This document shows positions 22,441 to 32,113 of a DNA stretch of 64,000 bases, in pieces. Position numbers and translations under genes: made by a program. The notes under the pieces were generated by a model. The model did not search any database. It was not told where the DNA came from and was given only the letters and a program-made list of their open reading frames with translations. The stretch is from contig NZ_CP032134.1 in NCBI RefSeq assembly GCF_002165375.2, forward strand, positions 3,038,001 through 3,102,000. Reading direction: 5' to 3'. How positions within the stretch are numbered: the first letter of the stretch is position 1; each line of letters starts with the position of its first letter. The DNA comes from Acinetobacter chinensis (GTDB lineage Bacteria > Pseudomonadota > Gammaproteobacteria > Pseudomonadales > Moraxellaceae).

Positions 22441-23523
22441 TTGACTGCAGCGATTCGACGTACAGTAGCTTTTCCTGGGATTTCGATGGAACGTTTAAAG
22501 AGCATGCTTGGCGCTTATAACGGACATCTTAAACAAATAGAACAACGACTGAATGTCCAGCTTTCCCATCGCGGTGATGCTTTTTTCATTGATGGTGAAA
22601 TGGATGCAGTTGAGAGAGCCGAAATGCTTCTGCAGCGCCTGCATGAAGAAGCAGAAACCTCCCCTCAGATCAGTGCAGATACTCTGCATCTCATGATTCA
22701 GGGGAGCCAGACTGACCGCGAACTTCAGGCTGACCTGTTTGATCAGGAACATACCGGTCTGGATGATGTCTGGCTACAGACACGCAAAGGTCGTATCAAT
22801 CCTCGCGGTGCCAATCAGAAGCGTTATGTACAACGCATTTTACAGAGTGATATTTCTTTTGGTATTGGTCCTGCCGGAACGGGTAAAACCTATCTTGCTG
22901 TTGCAGCCGCTGTAGATATGCTGGAACGCAATGAAATCCAGCGCATATTACTGGTTCGTCCTGCGGTGGAAGCCGGTGAAAAACTGGGCTTCCTGCCTGG
23001 TGACCTGACCCAGAAAATCGACCCTTATCTGCGCCCGCTTTACGATGCCCTGTATGAAATGCTGGGTTTTGAAAAAGTAGCCAAACTGATTGAACGCCAG
23101 GTGATTGAAGTTGCCCCTTTAGCTTATATGCGTGGTCGTACCCTGAATCACTCATTCGTGATTCTGGATGAAGCCCAGAATACAACACCTGAGCAGATGA
23201 AAATGTTCCTGACCCGACTGGGTTTTGGTTCCCGTGCGGTTATTACAGGCGATGTCACTCAGGTCGATCTGCCACGTGGGCAGCAATCAGGACTTGCACA
23301 TGCGCTGCGTGTGATCGAAAATGTGAAAGAAATTCACATCACCCGTTTTCATTCCCGTGATGTTGTCCGTCACCAGCTGGTTCAGAAAATTGTTGAAGCC
23401 TACGAAGGCTGGGACAGTGAACAGCAGCGTCTGACAGCAGCAGCCAGAGCTGAACGTAAAGCACTCCAGGAGGCTTTGGTCGCAGAAAATGACAGCAAAG
23501 CGGACGAACAGCATCAGAGCTGA
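22441..23523 (+). CDS. ybeZ: PhoH-family ATPase (YbeZ)
   Basis: A 360-residue PhoH-type P-loop ATPase. It has Walker A GPAGTGKTYLA (about 143-150), Walker B FVILDEAQN and an RVIENVKEIH / RFHSRDVVRH segment at the end of the domain. The N-terminal 100 residues hold a KH-like RNA-binding region. It starts at TTG 22441 after AAGGACTTCTC; no ATG fits the conserved N-terminus. The partner YbeY follows 18 bp downstream, and the two work together in 16S rRNA processing in other bacteria. Confidence 0.92.
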   Translation: MTAAIRRTVAFPGISMERLKSMLGAYNGHLKQIEQRLNVQLSHRGDAFFIDGEMDAVERAEMLLQRLHEEAETSPQISADTLHLMIQGSQTDRELQADLFDQEHTGLDDVWLQTRKGRINPRGANQKRYVQRILQSDISFGIGPAGTGKTYLAVAAAVDMLERNEIQRILLVRPAVEAGEKLGFLPGDLTQKIDPYLRPLYDALYEMLGFEKVAKLIERQVIEVAPLAYMRGRTLNHSFVILDEAQNTTPEQMKMFLTRLGFGSRAVITGDVTQVDLPRGQQSGLAHALRVIENVKEIHITRFHSRDVVRHQLVQKIVEAYEGWDSEQQRLTAAARAERKALQEALVAENDSKADEQHQS

Positions 23524-23541
23524 ATAAATTAAGGATTCATC

Positions 23542-24027
23542 TTGAAACTTAGCCTATCCTTACAACAGGATTTCCAGTCTCCAGCGCTGGTACTCAAACG
23601 TGCCAGCATCAAAAAAGTGATTGAAACAACACTGCGTTATATTGATACCCAAAGCGACTGTGAAATCGGTATAGCCTGCGTTGACAACAATGACAGTCAC
23701 AAACTGAATCTGGAATATCGAGGAAAGGACAAACCGACCAACGTACTGTCTTTTCCAAGTGATCTGCCTGATGAAATGGCACAGATTTTAGAGACCTTTC
23801 CAATTGGCGATCTAGTGATCTGCATTCCCGTGGTTTTACAGGAAGCGGATGAACAGCAAAAGACGCCTGCTGAGCATTTTACCCATATGCTCGTACACGG
23901 CACACTGCATCTGATGGGCTATGACCATGAAACTTCAGATGCAGATGCTGAAGAAATGGAAGCACTGGAAATTGAAATTCTGAAAAAGCTTGGCTTTGAC
24001 AATCCTTATACTATTAAAGAAGACTGA
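23542..24027 (+). CDS. ybeY: endoribonuclease YbeY (rRNA maturation)
   Basis: A 161-residue metalloprotein with the zinc site [15 protein letters not shown] (HxxxHxxxxxGxDH, about 115-130). An upstream block NVLSFPSD (about 68-75) is the family substrate-side motif. It acts in 16S 3' end maturation and 70S quality control. Initiation is at TTG 23542 after AAGGATTCATC, the second TTG start in this operon. Confidence 0.94.
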   Translation: MKLSLSLQQDFQSPALVLKRASIKKVIETTLRYIDTQSDCEIGIACVDNNDSHKLNLEYRGKDKPTNVLSFPSDLPDEMAQILETFPIGDLVICIPVVLQEADEQQKTPAEHFTHMLVHGTLHLMGYDHETSDADAEEMEALEIEILKKLGFDNPYTIKED

Positions 24028-24035
24028 CCATTCAG

Positions 24036-24066
24036 GCAGTCATCCTCTTTAGCAGAGGATGACTGC
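24036..24066. other. 13-bp perfect hairpin after ybeY
   Basis: Inverted repeat gcagtcatcctct / agaggatgactgc with a five-base loop, 8 bp after the ybeY stop. No T run follows, so it may act as a 3' end stabiliser or weak terminator. Confidence 0.6.
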
Positions 24067-24145
24067 TTCAGTCCCTCATTCAATAAAAATCAGCAGCAGT
24101 CTCATCCTGAAAAGACATTTCAGCCAATACAGTCAGTGAGCCTCT

Positions 24146-24439
24146 ATGAAATACGTTGTGATCTTTAAAGCTGAAACAAGAACACTGGATCAGGAGTATT
24201 TCGACACTGCCTGTACTTTGCGTGAAAAAGCACTGACTCAGTTCAACTGTCAGAAATTTGAATCGCTGACAGAACGTCATGCTGAAATTGCACTCTCCTA
24301 CTGGAATTCACTGGAAGATATCCATGCATGGCACAAAGATGCTGAACATCAGGTGGCGCAGCAGCTGGGCAAAGAAAAATGGTATGCGTATTTCAGTGTT
24401 GAAATTTGCGAAATCCTGAAAAACTATTCCAGTCAATAA
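24146..24439 (+). CDS. antibiotic biosynthesis monooxygenase (ABM) domain protein
   Basis: A 97-residue ferredoxin-like dimeric alpha+beta barrel protein. The opening strand KYVVIFKAET, the middle ALSYWNSLEDIHAWHKDAEHQVAQQLGKEKWYAYFSVEI and the length match the ABM family (heme-degrading IsdG and YgiN-like relatives). The WxxxEDIxAWxxxxEH pattern is the family hallmark. Which small molecule or heme it handles cannot be told. No close operon partner; the ybeY hairpin separates it from the cluster upstream. Confidence 0.75.
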   Translation: MKYVVIFKAETRTLDQEYFDTACTLREKALTQFNCQKFESLTERHAEIALSYWNSLEDIHAWHKDAEHQVAQQLGKEKWYAYFSVEICEILKNYSSQ

Positions 24440-24584
24440 CACAGCACATCGGCCATCCACATTCATTGCCAGCATCTGAAAAAACTCCTATCACAATCAG
24501 ACATCAGTTCAGAATTATTATTTTCAGAAAACCGATCTTAATCTGTGCTAAAAATAGAAAAAATTTCAGACTCTTAGAAATCCA

Positions 24585-24998
24585 ATGAAAAAATTTCTGA
24601 CTTCTACTCTACTGGCAACATCATGCTTATTTACCGCACATTCCCATGCAGATATTGAAACGGTCTGCCAGCAGCCGAAATCCGAAAAAGTATCGACAGC
24701 GTGGTCAGGACACTATTATTTACAGGGAGTCATGGAAGTGGGTTCTGAACTGCTGCTGAAACCAGATGGTACTTTTAAATGGTACCTGGCAGTTGGCGCA
24801 CTGGATCAGTACGCAGAAGGAAAATGGTGGCAAAATGAAAGCTGTATAGGCTTAAAAGCCGAACCTGAATACCAGGCATCTCTTGAAATTTTTCCCATTC
24901 AGCTGAAAATCCAGGACAAAATTTTAAAAGCCGTCTGGTCAGGTGGACGCGAACAAGGTGCATATATCCGGGCTGAACCTCATAGCGATGCCGAATAA
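24585..24998 (+). CDS. hypothetical secreted protein
   Basis: A 137-residue protein with a Sec signal peptide MKKFLTSTLLATSCLFTAHSHA (cleavage about residue 22-23). The mature part has one early Cys (VCQQ), a second in ESCIG, and a beta-rich pattern (HYYLQGVMEVGSELLLKPDGTFKWYLAVGALDQYAEGKWW). The phrase LKPDGTFxW...GxW resembles lipocalin-like stress proteins. I recognise no specific family. It converges with the TonB-like gene, 7 bp between stops. Confidence 0.6.
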   Translation: MKKFLTSTLLATSCLFTAHSHADIETVCQQPKSEKVSTAWSGHYYLQGVMEVGSELLLKPDGTFKWYLAVGALDQYAEGKWWQNESCIGLKAEPEYQASLEIFPIQLKIQDKILKAVWSGGREQGAYIRAEPHSDAE

Positions 24999-25005
24999 AA
25001 CGGCG

Positions 25006-25884
25006 TCAGTTCACCTCAAACTCAGCATCTGCAGGATCAAAACGCCATGTTCTGACAATTCGAAGTTCAGAAATATCTTTCATTTTTACATCAAATGCAC
25101 CAAATGGAGCTGCTTTACGGACAGATGCTTTTGCTGCCTCATCAAGCACAGAATGACCTGAACCTTCAATCAGGCGAATAGCACGGATTCCGCCGTTCTG
25201 ATTCAGAATCACCATCAGGCGTACTTCTCCAGCTAGCTGCTGTGCTTTTGCCAGGTCGGGATAATAGCGGTTACCGTAAAACTCGACTTTTTGCCGGAAT
25301 TTTTCCATATAAGCAGCTGTCATATCCTGTTTAGCCTGAATACCATCCACAGTTTTAATTTTCTGCTGACGGCTGAAGTTCTGCTGACGCTGCAGATACT
25401 GTGCTTCCAGACTGGCAATCATGGCTGCCTTTGCCTGATACTGGCTGTTCATTTCATCTGCCGCTTTTTTACGACGGTTCTGCTCCGCTTCTTTCTGCCA
25501 GCTGAGCGTGGTCATCAGTACTTTTTCTTCGAAGCTCAGCTCTTTTTTCTGCTGCATCTGCTCCCGACTTTCCTGCTTCTGCTCCCCTGCACTCTGGTCA
25601 ATCATTGGAGCAGGCATATCACTGGACATACGATGTGCTTCACGGAATGTTCCTGAACCCTGCTGATCTGCCTGTGCTAGAAAATCGGCATTTTTAACTT
25701 CCGTCTCACTCGGGCGCATGGTGACCGCAATTTCCCTGACCGCTGCATCCTGTGGTTCGGACATGGTGAACTGCACAGACAACACCAGTAAATGCAGAAC
25801 GGCAGCCATGATCACTGCTGTTGCAAAAACAGGGTCTTTCCACCAGTTATTCACCAGTGGAGAAAAGTTAATTTTCCTGAGCAT
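25006..25884 (-). CDS. TonB-family energy transducer with coiled-coil linker
   Basis: About 292 residues. An N-terminal membrane anchor (FATAVIMAAVLHLLVLSV, about 24-41) is followed by a charged Gln/Glu/Lys-rich region (about 110-200) with heptad-like character. A C-terminal TonB domain carries GEVRLMVILNQNGGIRAIRLIEGSGHSVLDEAAKASVRKAAPF and ends in the strand RIVRTWRFDP. TonB links the proton-motive force to outer-membrane receptors. The usual Pro-rich spacer is missing and the linker looks more like TolA. No exbBD beside it. The start is uncertain: ATG 25884 chosen over a TTG at 25920. Confidence 0.78.
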   Translation of the reverse strand: MLRKINFSPLVNNWWKDPVFATAVIMAAVLHLLVLSVQFTMSEPQDAAVREIAVTMRPSETEVKNADFLAQADQQGSGTFREAHRMSSDMPAPMIDQSAGEQKQESREQMQQKKELSFEEKVLMTTLSWQKEAEQNRRKKAADEMNSQYQAKAAMIASLEAQYLQRQQNFSRQQKIKTVDGIQAKQDMTAAYMEKFRQKVEFYGNRYYPDLAKAQQLAGEVRLMVILNQNGGIRAIRLIEGSGHSVLDEAAKASVRKAAPFGAFDVKMKDISELRIVRTWRFDPADAEFEVN

Positions 25885-26115
25885 CACAATAAACCGACAA
25901 AATGTCTGATTCCCCAACAATACAAAATCAGTATAAAATAAACGCAGTCATCACTTTTAGACAAAAAGCAGAAGCCTGTCACCATGCGGGCTGCACATAA
26001 ATAAATTCATGAAAATGGTGCATTTAATTTTGTTAAACTGCAAGGTTTCAGGTCTGTATTTTTAATACATTTTCGATAAAAAATTTCCCAAAACCTAATC
26101 AACGGAATTTTCTGT

Positions 26116-26805
26116 ATGCAATCACTGATATCCAGCATCTCCAGACGTATACGACAGGTATACCAGAAAGCTGAAGGATTTATTGAAGATGAACGTGAAT
26201 TTCCAATGTCTCAGGTTTTTCTGAATGCCACATTTGAGCGTTTCGTCACAGACAATGTCAAAGTCCTTCAGGATCTGCATGCCGATCTGCATGATGACTG
26301 GTTACGCCTGTATGCCACACTGGATGTCAAAGGGCTTTACACCACACTGTCTGTAGACCTGAAACTCATTCAGATGGAACTGAACAAAGATATGCAGTTG
26401 ATTGTTTTTGAACAGATCAGTGATACACAGGTGATTGAAGCCCGCTTTAAAAATATCTTTCAGAAAATGGCTTTTAATCTGGCACTGTTTTTTTATCAGA
26501 AAGTTCTGAACAAAGATCCCCTGGGAATGATCCTGGAAAAACTGAATGTCGTTACCGTCAAAGATGACCTGCTACATCTTGACCTGAACCGCTGGCTTGG
26601 GAAAAAACGCTCCATTATTGATACGCTGACCAAAGTACACGTCAATCATGCAGTGCTTCGTGATGCAGAACTGGTCGTCATTGGCAATGTCAATCTAGCA
26701 GCACTGTTCAGCAAACTGTCTGAAGACAGAATGGATGATGATCTTGAAGAAGATGACGAAACAGACGACAGCACTGTCACGCCAGTCAGACAGAAACAGA
26801 GTTGA
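26116..26805 (+). CDS. hypothetical protein with acidic tail
   Basis: A 229-residue soluble protein. The first 30 residues are a basic amphipathic helix (SLISSISRRIRQVYQKAEG) that could bind membrane. The middle alternates strands and helices (LHDDWLRLYATLDVKGLYTTLSVDLKLIQMELN). The C-terminal 30 residues are strongly acidic (SEDRMDDDLEEDDETDD) and end basic. I cannot assign a family. Its own promoter region (26806-26963) separates it from the next gene. Confidence 0.55.
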   Translation: MQSLISSISRRIRQVYQKAEGFIEDEREFPMSQVFLNATFERFVTDNVKVLQDLHADLHDDWLRLYATLDVKGLYTTLSVDLKLIQMELNKDMQLIVFEQISDTQVIEARFKNIFQKMAFNLALFFYQKVLNKDPLGMILEKLNVVTVKDDLLHLDLNRWLGKKRSIIDTLTKVHVNHAVLRDAELVVIGNVNLAALFSKLSEDRMDDDLEEDDETDDSTVTPVRQKQS

Positions 26806-26963
26806 TCGTTTTTGATTATCAAAACCTGAGCATTGAACAAAAAAAACCTAACAGGAAAGATACACTCTGAACAGATTTACAGAATATATCTCCATATTTC
26901 AGATGCATAATATCCTCATGCAAAATTTTCTGCATATCAGACCTTAAAAAGGAAAATGTACTT

Positions 26964-27677
26964 ATGGCTCAACATGTATTGAAAACGATGGCGATGGCAA
27001 CAGGTGTCTCAGCTACACTGCTCCTAGCTGGTTTCTCAAGCCAGACTTTTGCCATGAGCCCATTTCAGGCAAGCTATCAGTTTAATTACAACGGTAAAAA
27101 CTTAGGTTCTGCCACCCGTACACTGAGTAAATCAGGCAATGGCTGGAATTATGTCTTTGCTGCAAAAGCAGGTGGAATTGCCTCTGCAACTGAAACCAGC
27201 CGTTTCACGCTCAATGGTGACCAGATTTCATCAACAAGTTTCAGCCGGACCAGTAAAATTCTTGTTCACAACAACACGATGAGCATGAATTTCAATCCAT
27301 CCGCAAAAACCATCACCACCAAAAAAGACAATGAACCCCGTACTTTTGCATGGAAATCCGGTGTACTGGATGAGTTGAATGCTGAACTTCAGTTACGTGA
27401 AGATCTTAAAAATGGTGGTTTGAAGTCCAGTTATTCGATTGCAGATGCCAAAGAAGTTGAATCACGCAGGTTTGTCAAACAGGGTGCTGAAAAAGTCAAA
27501 ACCTCTTATGGCACATTCGACACAGTCAAAGTAGTTATGAAACATGATAAACCGGGTCGTGAAACTATTTTCTGGCTGGCACCAAAACTGGATTATCTTC
27601 CGGTCAAAGTCAGTCATGTCGACAAGAAAACCTCTTATGGTTTACTACTGACCGGTTATAATGGACCATCAAATTAA
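26964..27677 (+). CDS. DUF3108 family periplasmic protein
   Basis: A 237-residue protein with a signal peptide ending near TFAMSP (about residue 31). The mature part starts FQASYQFNYNGKNLGSATRTL, typical of DUF3108. Later YGTFDTVKVVMKHDKPGRETIFWLAPKLDYLPVKVSHVDK matches the same family. Members are predicted LolA-like beta-barrel half-shells in the envelope; the ligand is unknown. Ribosome site AAAAAGGAAAATGTACTT before ATG 26964. Confidence 0.8.
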   Translation: MAQHVLKTMAMATGVSATLLLAGFSSQTFAMSPFQASYQFNYNGKNLGSATRTLSKSGNGWNYVFAAKAGGIASATETSRFTLNGDQISSTSFSRTSKILVHNNTMSMNFNPSAKTITTKKDNEPRTFAWKSGVLDELNAELQLREDLKNGGLKSSYSIADAKEVESRRFVKQGAEKVKTSYGTFDTVKVVMKHDKPGRETIFWLAPKLDYLPVKVSHVDKKTSYGLLLTGYNGPSN

Positions 27678-27709
27678 TCAATTTGATCAATTTCGCTTGC
27701 ATTTTTTAC

Positions 27710-27747
27710 GGTGCTTTTTAAAATACGCCTTTGCTTTAAAAAGCACC
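27710..27747 (+). promoter_or_regulatory. long hairpin in the xpt leader
   Basis: A perfect 13-bp inverted repeat (ggtgctttttaaa / tttaaaaagcacc) with a 12-base loop ends 22 bp before the GTG start of xpt, just upstream of its ribosome site TTAGAGGA. There is no T run after it. It may be a leader control structure or simply the end of the DUF3108 transcript. Confidence 0.5.
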
Positions 27748-27756
27748 TGCCCTTAG

Positions 27757-28344
<588 letters not shown>

Positions 28345-28354
28345 TCAGTGAAAT

Positions 28355-28387
28355 TAAAAAAAGAGTGCTTATCAGCACTCTTTTTTT
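28355..28387 (+). terminator. terminator of xpt
   Basis: Stem aaagagtgct / agcactcttt with loop tatc, followed by seven T. Confidence 0.9.
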
Positions 28388-28478
28388 GGGCTTTATACAT
28401 CAACAAAAAATCATCATTGAGCTTAAACAACAATCCACACTGTATATTTTCCATGGATCAATTTTTTTTGTCATGGAT

Positions 28479-28506
28479 AAAAAAAAGCCTGATCCATTGA
28501 TCAGAC
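28479..28506 (-). terminator. terminator of the hydrolase at 28540
   Basis: The minus strand reads ctgatc aatg gatcag, then gc and a long T run, 34 bp after the stop. Confidence 0.65.
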
Positions 28507-28539
28507 TTGTTTCAGATACTTAGAATAAATATTTCAGCA

Positions 28540-29865
28540 TTACGCATTTTTCAGCTGTAATGCTTCTTTCTGACGCTGAACAAAGCGTAACAAGCGATCT
28601 GCCACATCAAAACTGCCGTGCTTGAATAAAGCTCTCGCTTTACCCTGCTCAGTCTCAAAAATAAGACATTCGATGCTGAAAGCACCTTCTTCATCATGCA
28701 GATGCAAAGCAAGATCTCTTGGATACTGCTCTACCTGAGCAATCAGGTCGTCGCCCAGATCCAGCAACACACCAAAATAATTCAGATCAACCACCTGAAC
28801 AGGAAGTGTCACAGGTAAATGACGATGTGTCAGGACAGTTTCTGGCTGCTGTACCCGCACACGTGCTTCACCTCTGCGCTCCATCGTCAGAAGCTGCGCA
28901 CGGGTCATTGGAATAATGCCTTCAACCTGCTGAATGGATTCACCTTTTAAGTAAGTGGCAAACAGATTCATGGTTTCCTTACGACGTTGCAGCTGAGGCA
29001 CATGATCTGCATTGGCAATCATGGCAAATTCCATATCCGGGCACTGAAGCGCAAAGTTTGCATTTTCATGCGGCAAAGTAAAACTGTCATACTGACCACA
29101 GGCAACAAGAGTACGGCACTGTGGAATCGGAACACCTGCAAGGCGCAGTAAACGGTTACAGTTAATGTCATAACGTTCCTGCTCTGTTGCCGTAAATTCT
29201 GCCATTTGCTTAAAGAACAGACGTTTCGCAGTCGGTGACATACGGGTCACATCAAGTTTTGCATGATTGACCAGGTAAAGAATAACCGCCTGACCAAACT
29301 CCTCCATGCGCTGTTCTTTCATAAGATGCAGGGATTCTTCAAGCAGCATGCGCCAGCTTTTACGGGTCTTCTGCATAACACCCATCAGAATCATACGGTC
29401 AATCAGTTCTGGACGCTGATGCGCAAGACAGGATGCAACAACTGAACCTAATGACATGCCCATAACCCGGATTTTTTCCAGCCCGACAATATCCATCCAG
29501 TGACCCAGCATACCTGCCAGGTCTTCCAGTTCGAGTGTTCCTGCTGAAAGTCCGGTGTCCACATTGGAGATCTGCTGATTGGCACCCATGGATGGCAGAT
29601 CAATCAGCACCACGGGACCTGCATCAAACAACTGTTCCACACAGTATTTGTAGGAGTTAAAATTCTGAAATGCACCACCGATAATCACAATGGGCGTGTT
29701 GTGCATAGTCTCAGGAAGACCAATTGCCATATATTCAACTTTCCAGCCATCAATCCACGTTGTCCGTGCCGGCTGTTTGAAGCTGTGTTTATCATAAACA
29801 TCAAAGAAACCAAAGTGTGTACTGGCTTCATGTACGTCCGTGTCCATCTGGATAATGGAATTCAT
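28540..29865 (-). CDS. alpha/beta hydrolase with PilZ-like C-terminal domain
   Basis: A 441-residue two-part protein. The first 290 residues form an alpha/beta hydrolase with the nucleophile elbow GMSLGS (about 137-142), the acid region CGQYDSFT and the histidine in NADHVPQ. The last 110 residues begin ERRGEARVRV and continue with LPVQVVDLNYFGVLLDLGDDL, which resembles a PilZ-type beta barrel (RxxxR, then D/NxSxxG), here with NYFG instead of the usual SxxG. ATG 29865 is chosen after GGAGGAAAGGAAG; an upstream in-frame ATG at 29907 lacks a site. Substrate unknown. Confidence 0.75.
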   Translation of the reverse strand: MNSIIQMDTDVHEASTHFGFFDVYDKHSFKQPARTTWIDGWKVEYMAIGLPETMHNTPIVIIGGAFQNFNSYKYCVEQLFDAGPVVLIDLPSMGANQQISNVDTGLSAGTLELEDLAGMLGHWMDIVGLEKIRVMGMSLGSVVASCLAHQRPELIDRMILMGVMQKTRKSWRMLLEESLHLMKEQRMEEFGQAVILYLVNHAKLDVTRMSPTAKRLFFKQMAEFTATEQERYDINCNRLLRLAGVPIPQCRTLVACGQYDSFTLPHENANFALQCPDMEFAMIANADHVPQLQRRKETMNLFATYLKGESIQQVEGIIPMTRAQLLTMERRGEARVRVQQPETVLTHRHLPVTLPVQVVDLNYFGVLLDLGDDLIAQVEQYPRDLALHLHDEEGAFSIECLIFETEQGKARALFKHGSFDVADRLLRFVQRQKEALQLKNA

Positions 29866-30178
29866 CTTCCTTTCCTCCAATCTTCCTGCCTTGTTTTTAT
29901 TGTGCAAGAATTCATTCAGAAAACCCTCGTCATCATATAAACATCCTGCTTTTGTATTTATTTGTATGACTTCATTGTCCTTAGCATTTCATTCTATACA
30001 GAGGAGCAATTTACAAGCAACCACTTATGCAACCGCTTATCTACTTTTATTCAGGCAAACAATTTCAAAATGTTTACAGGTTTAAGCGCTTTTCCTGCTT
30101 TTTTAATTTTCTGGTGCTTCATTGTCCAGGCTCTGGCTGTTACTATCGAAGATGAAATTTCCATGTGATCAAACCGCT

Positions 30179-31444
30179 ATGCAAGATTCTATTGAACAAT
30201 ACATGCAAACGGTAGGACAACAGGCACGTCAGGCATCGAGTATCCTGGCTGGCGCTTCTACCCAGACAAAGAACAATGCTCTTTCTGCTGTTTATACAGC
30301 GTTGGAGAACAGTGAATCCAGTATCCTGGCCGCTAACCAGACTGATATGACCAAAGGTCGTAACAATCAGCTGGACAGTGCCTTACTGGACCGTCTGGAA
30401 CTGACGCCCACACGCTTTAAAGACATGCTGCAAGGTCTCAAGGATGTGATTGCGCTGGTTGATCCGATTGGAGAAATTACAGACCTGGCTTATCGCCCGA
30501 CCGGTATTCAGATTGGTAAAATGCGCGTGCCGCTGGGCGTGGTCGGCATGATCTATGAATCCCGTCCAAACGTGACGCTTGAAGCTGCTTCACTGGCACT
30601 TAAGTCAGGCAATGCCATTATTTTACGTGGCGGTTCAGAAGCGATGGAATCCAACAGAGCCATTGCTGAAGCTGTTCAGCATGGACTGAAAGTTGCAGGA
30701 CTTCCAGAAAGCTGCGTACAGGTGATCAATACCACTGACCGTGCTGCGGTAGGACAGCTGATTACACTGTCTGAATTTGTGGATGTGATTGTTCCGCGTG
30801 GTGGTAAAGGCTTAATTGAACGTATTACCAATGAAGCAACCATTCCAGTTATCAAACACCTAGATGGGAACTGTCATGTGTATGTGGAAGCTCAGGCAGA
30901 TCTGCATAAAGCTTTGCCGATTGCACTGAATGCAAAAACACATCGCTATGGTGTCTGTAATGCCATGGAGACCCTGCTGGTGGATGAAAAGATTGCTGAA
31001 GATTTTCTGCCACGTGTTGCAGAGCTGTATGCTGAAAAACAGGTTGAACTTCGTGGTGATGCTGCAACCCGCCAGATTCTGGGCAGTACAGTAAAAACAG
31101 CAACAGAGGAAGACTGGTATGAAGAATACCTGGGCCCTGTACTTGCAGTGAAAGTTGTTTCAGGTATTGAAGAAGCAATTCAGCACATCAACAAGTATGG
31201 CTCACATCATACCGATGCCATTATTACTGAAAATTTCAGTCTGGCACGCCAGTTCCTGACCCGTGTTGACTCAAGCTCTGTAATGGTCAATGCATCAACC
31301 CGTTTTGCAGATGGTTTTGAATACGGCTTAGGTGCTGAAATCGGTATCTCTACAGATAAAATTCATGCCCGTGGTCCTGTTGGACTGGAAGGTCTGACTT
31401 CACAGAAATGGATTGTTTTAGGTGATGGTCAGATCCGTCACTAA
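30179..31444 (+). CDS. proA: glutamate-5-semialdehyde dehydrogenase (gamma-glutamyl phosphate reductase)
   Basis: A 421-residue enzyme of proline synthesis that reduces gamma-glutamyl phosphate with NADPH. The start [20 protein letters not shown] matches Acinetobacter ProA. Visible are [33 protein letters not shown], the cofactor region [11 protein letters not shown], the catalytic-Cys block [12 protein letters not shown] and HHTDAI. An ATG at 30152 or TTG at 30122 would extend it but is not conserved. proB is not adjacent. Confidence 0.95.
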   Translation: MQDSIEQYMQTVGQQARQASSILAGASTQTKNNALSAVYTALENSESSILAANQTDMTKGRNNQLDSALLDRLELTPTRFKDMLQGLKDVIALVDPIGEITDLAYRPTGIQIGKMRVPLGVVGMIYESRPNVTLEAASLALKSGNAIILRGGSEAMESNRAIAEAVQHGLKVAGLPESCVQVINTTDRAAVGQLITLSEFVDVIVPRGGKGLIERITNEATIPVIKHLDGNCHVYVEAQADLHKALPIALNAKTHRYGVCNAMETLLVDEKIAEDFLPRVAELYAEKQVELRGDAATRQILGSTVKTATEEDWYEEYLGPVLAVKVVSGIEEAIQHINKYGSHHTDAIITENFSLARQFLTRVDSSSVMVNASTRFADGFEYGLGAEIGISTDKIHARGPVGLEGLTSQKWIVLGDGQIRH

Positions 31445-31502
31445 GCGACCTGTTTTTTAATATCCGGCAGACTTCTTTGTCTGGTCTTATGTTTTTGTCG
31501 CA

Positions 31503-31869
31503 TCAGGCAACATCATAAAACCTGCACCTGGAAGTCTGCTGTTCATCTGAACAGCCCATCCTGTTTCTATATTCATAGATCACCTGCTTAATCCCCTCCT
31601 CACATCTTCTTCTTTGATGTTTCATAAACCCAGTGCTATACCATTTTTCCAGTACAGTTATCACTACGTGGTCACAGAAGCAGAATAAAAAATCTTTCAG
31701 CATCTTTACGCTGATTAAATACATATACCTCAACTGAGGCTGATATAAACAGTACAGGTATTTTGATAAGGCATTGAATATATGTGCCTGAGTGGACATG
31801 TGATGACAGATGATCTGAATCAGGTCGTGGAAGTAATATTTTTAAACATTTAGAGTCGCCTGACAGCAC
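31503..31869 (-). pseudogene. decayed alpha/beta hydrolase (lysophospholipase-like) fragment
   Basis: Two overlapping minus-strand frames carry pieces that read on as one hydrolase C-terminus. In one frame (31672-31869) is LIKIPVLFISASVEVYVFNQRKDAERFF, the strand-plus-acid region normally written IPVLFIxAxxDxxV. After a frame change near 31700 the other frame (31503-31799) gives VVITVLEKWYSTGFMKHQRRRCEEGIKQVI, which resembles the vvxLxxWYHExxxE C-terminal block, with the His lost. The 5' half is missing. Read as a truncated, frameshifted relic; this is inference from motif order. Confidence 0.4.
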
Positions 31870-32113
31870 TGGAACATGCTATGTTAAATAAAGGCTTATT
31901 CTTCTAATCATAAATTTAAACAATCAACTGATAAATATTAACTATTAATGATTTTTCGGTCGATAGTGCTTAAGTCTAATCTCCTAAAGTCTATCTAGAA
32001 CAGAGAAAAAACCCGTGTTAAAACGTCATTACTGATCTGGATTGCACCGATTTGTACTGCATGAAGATCACTCAATGGACGATTCATTTCAATTAAAATT
32101 TGGGTATTAAAAC
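31870..32113. other. AT-rich leader of ackA
   Basis: The rest of the 669-bp gap between proA and ackA. It is AT-rich with no convincing reading frame. Clear -35/-10 pairs or operators could not be picked out by eye. Confidence 0.5.
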
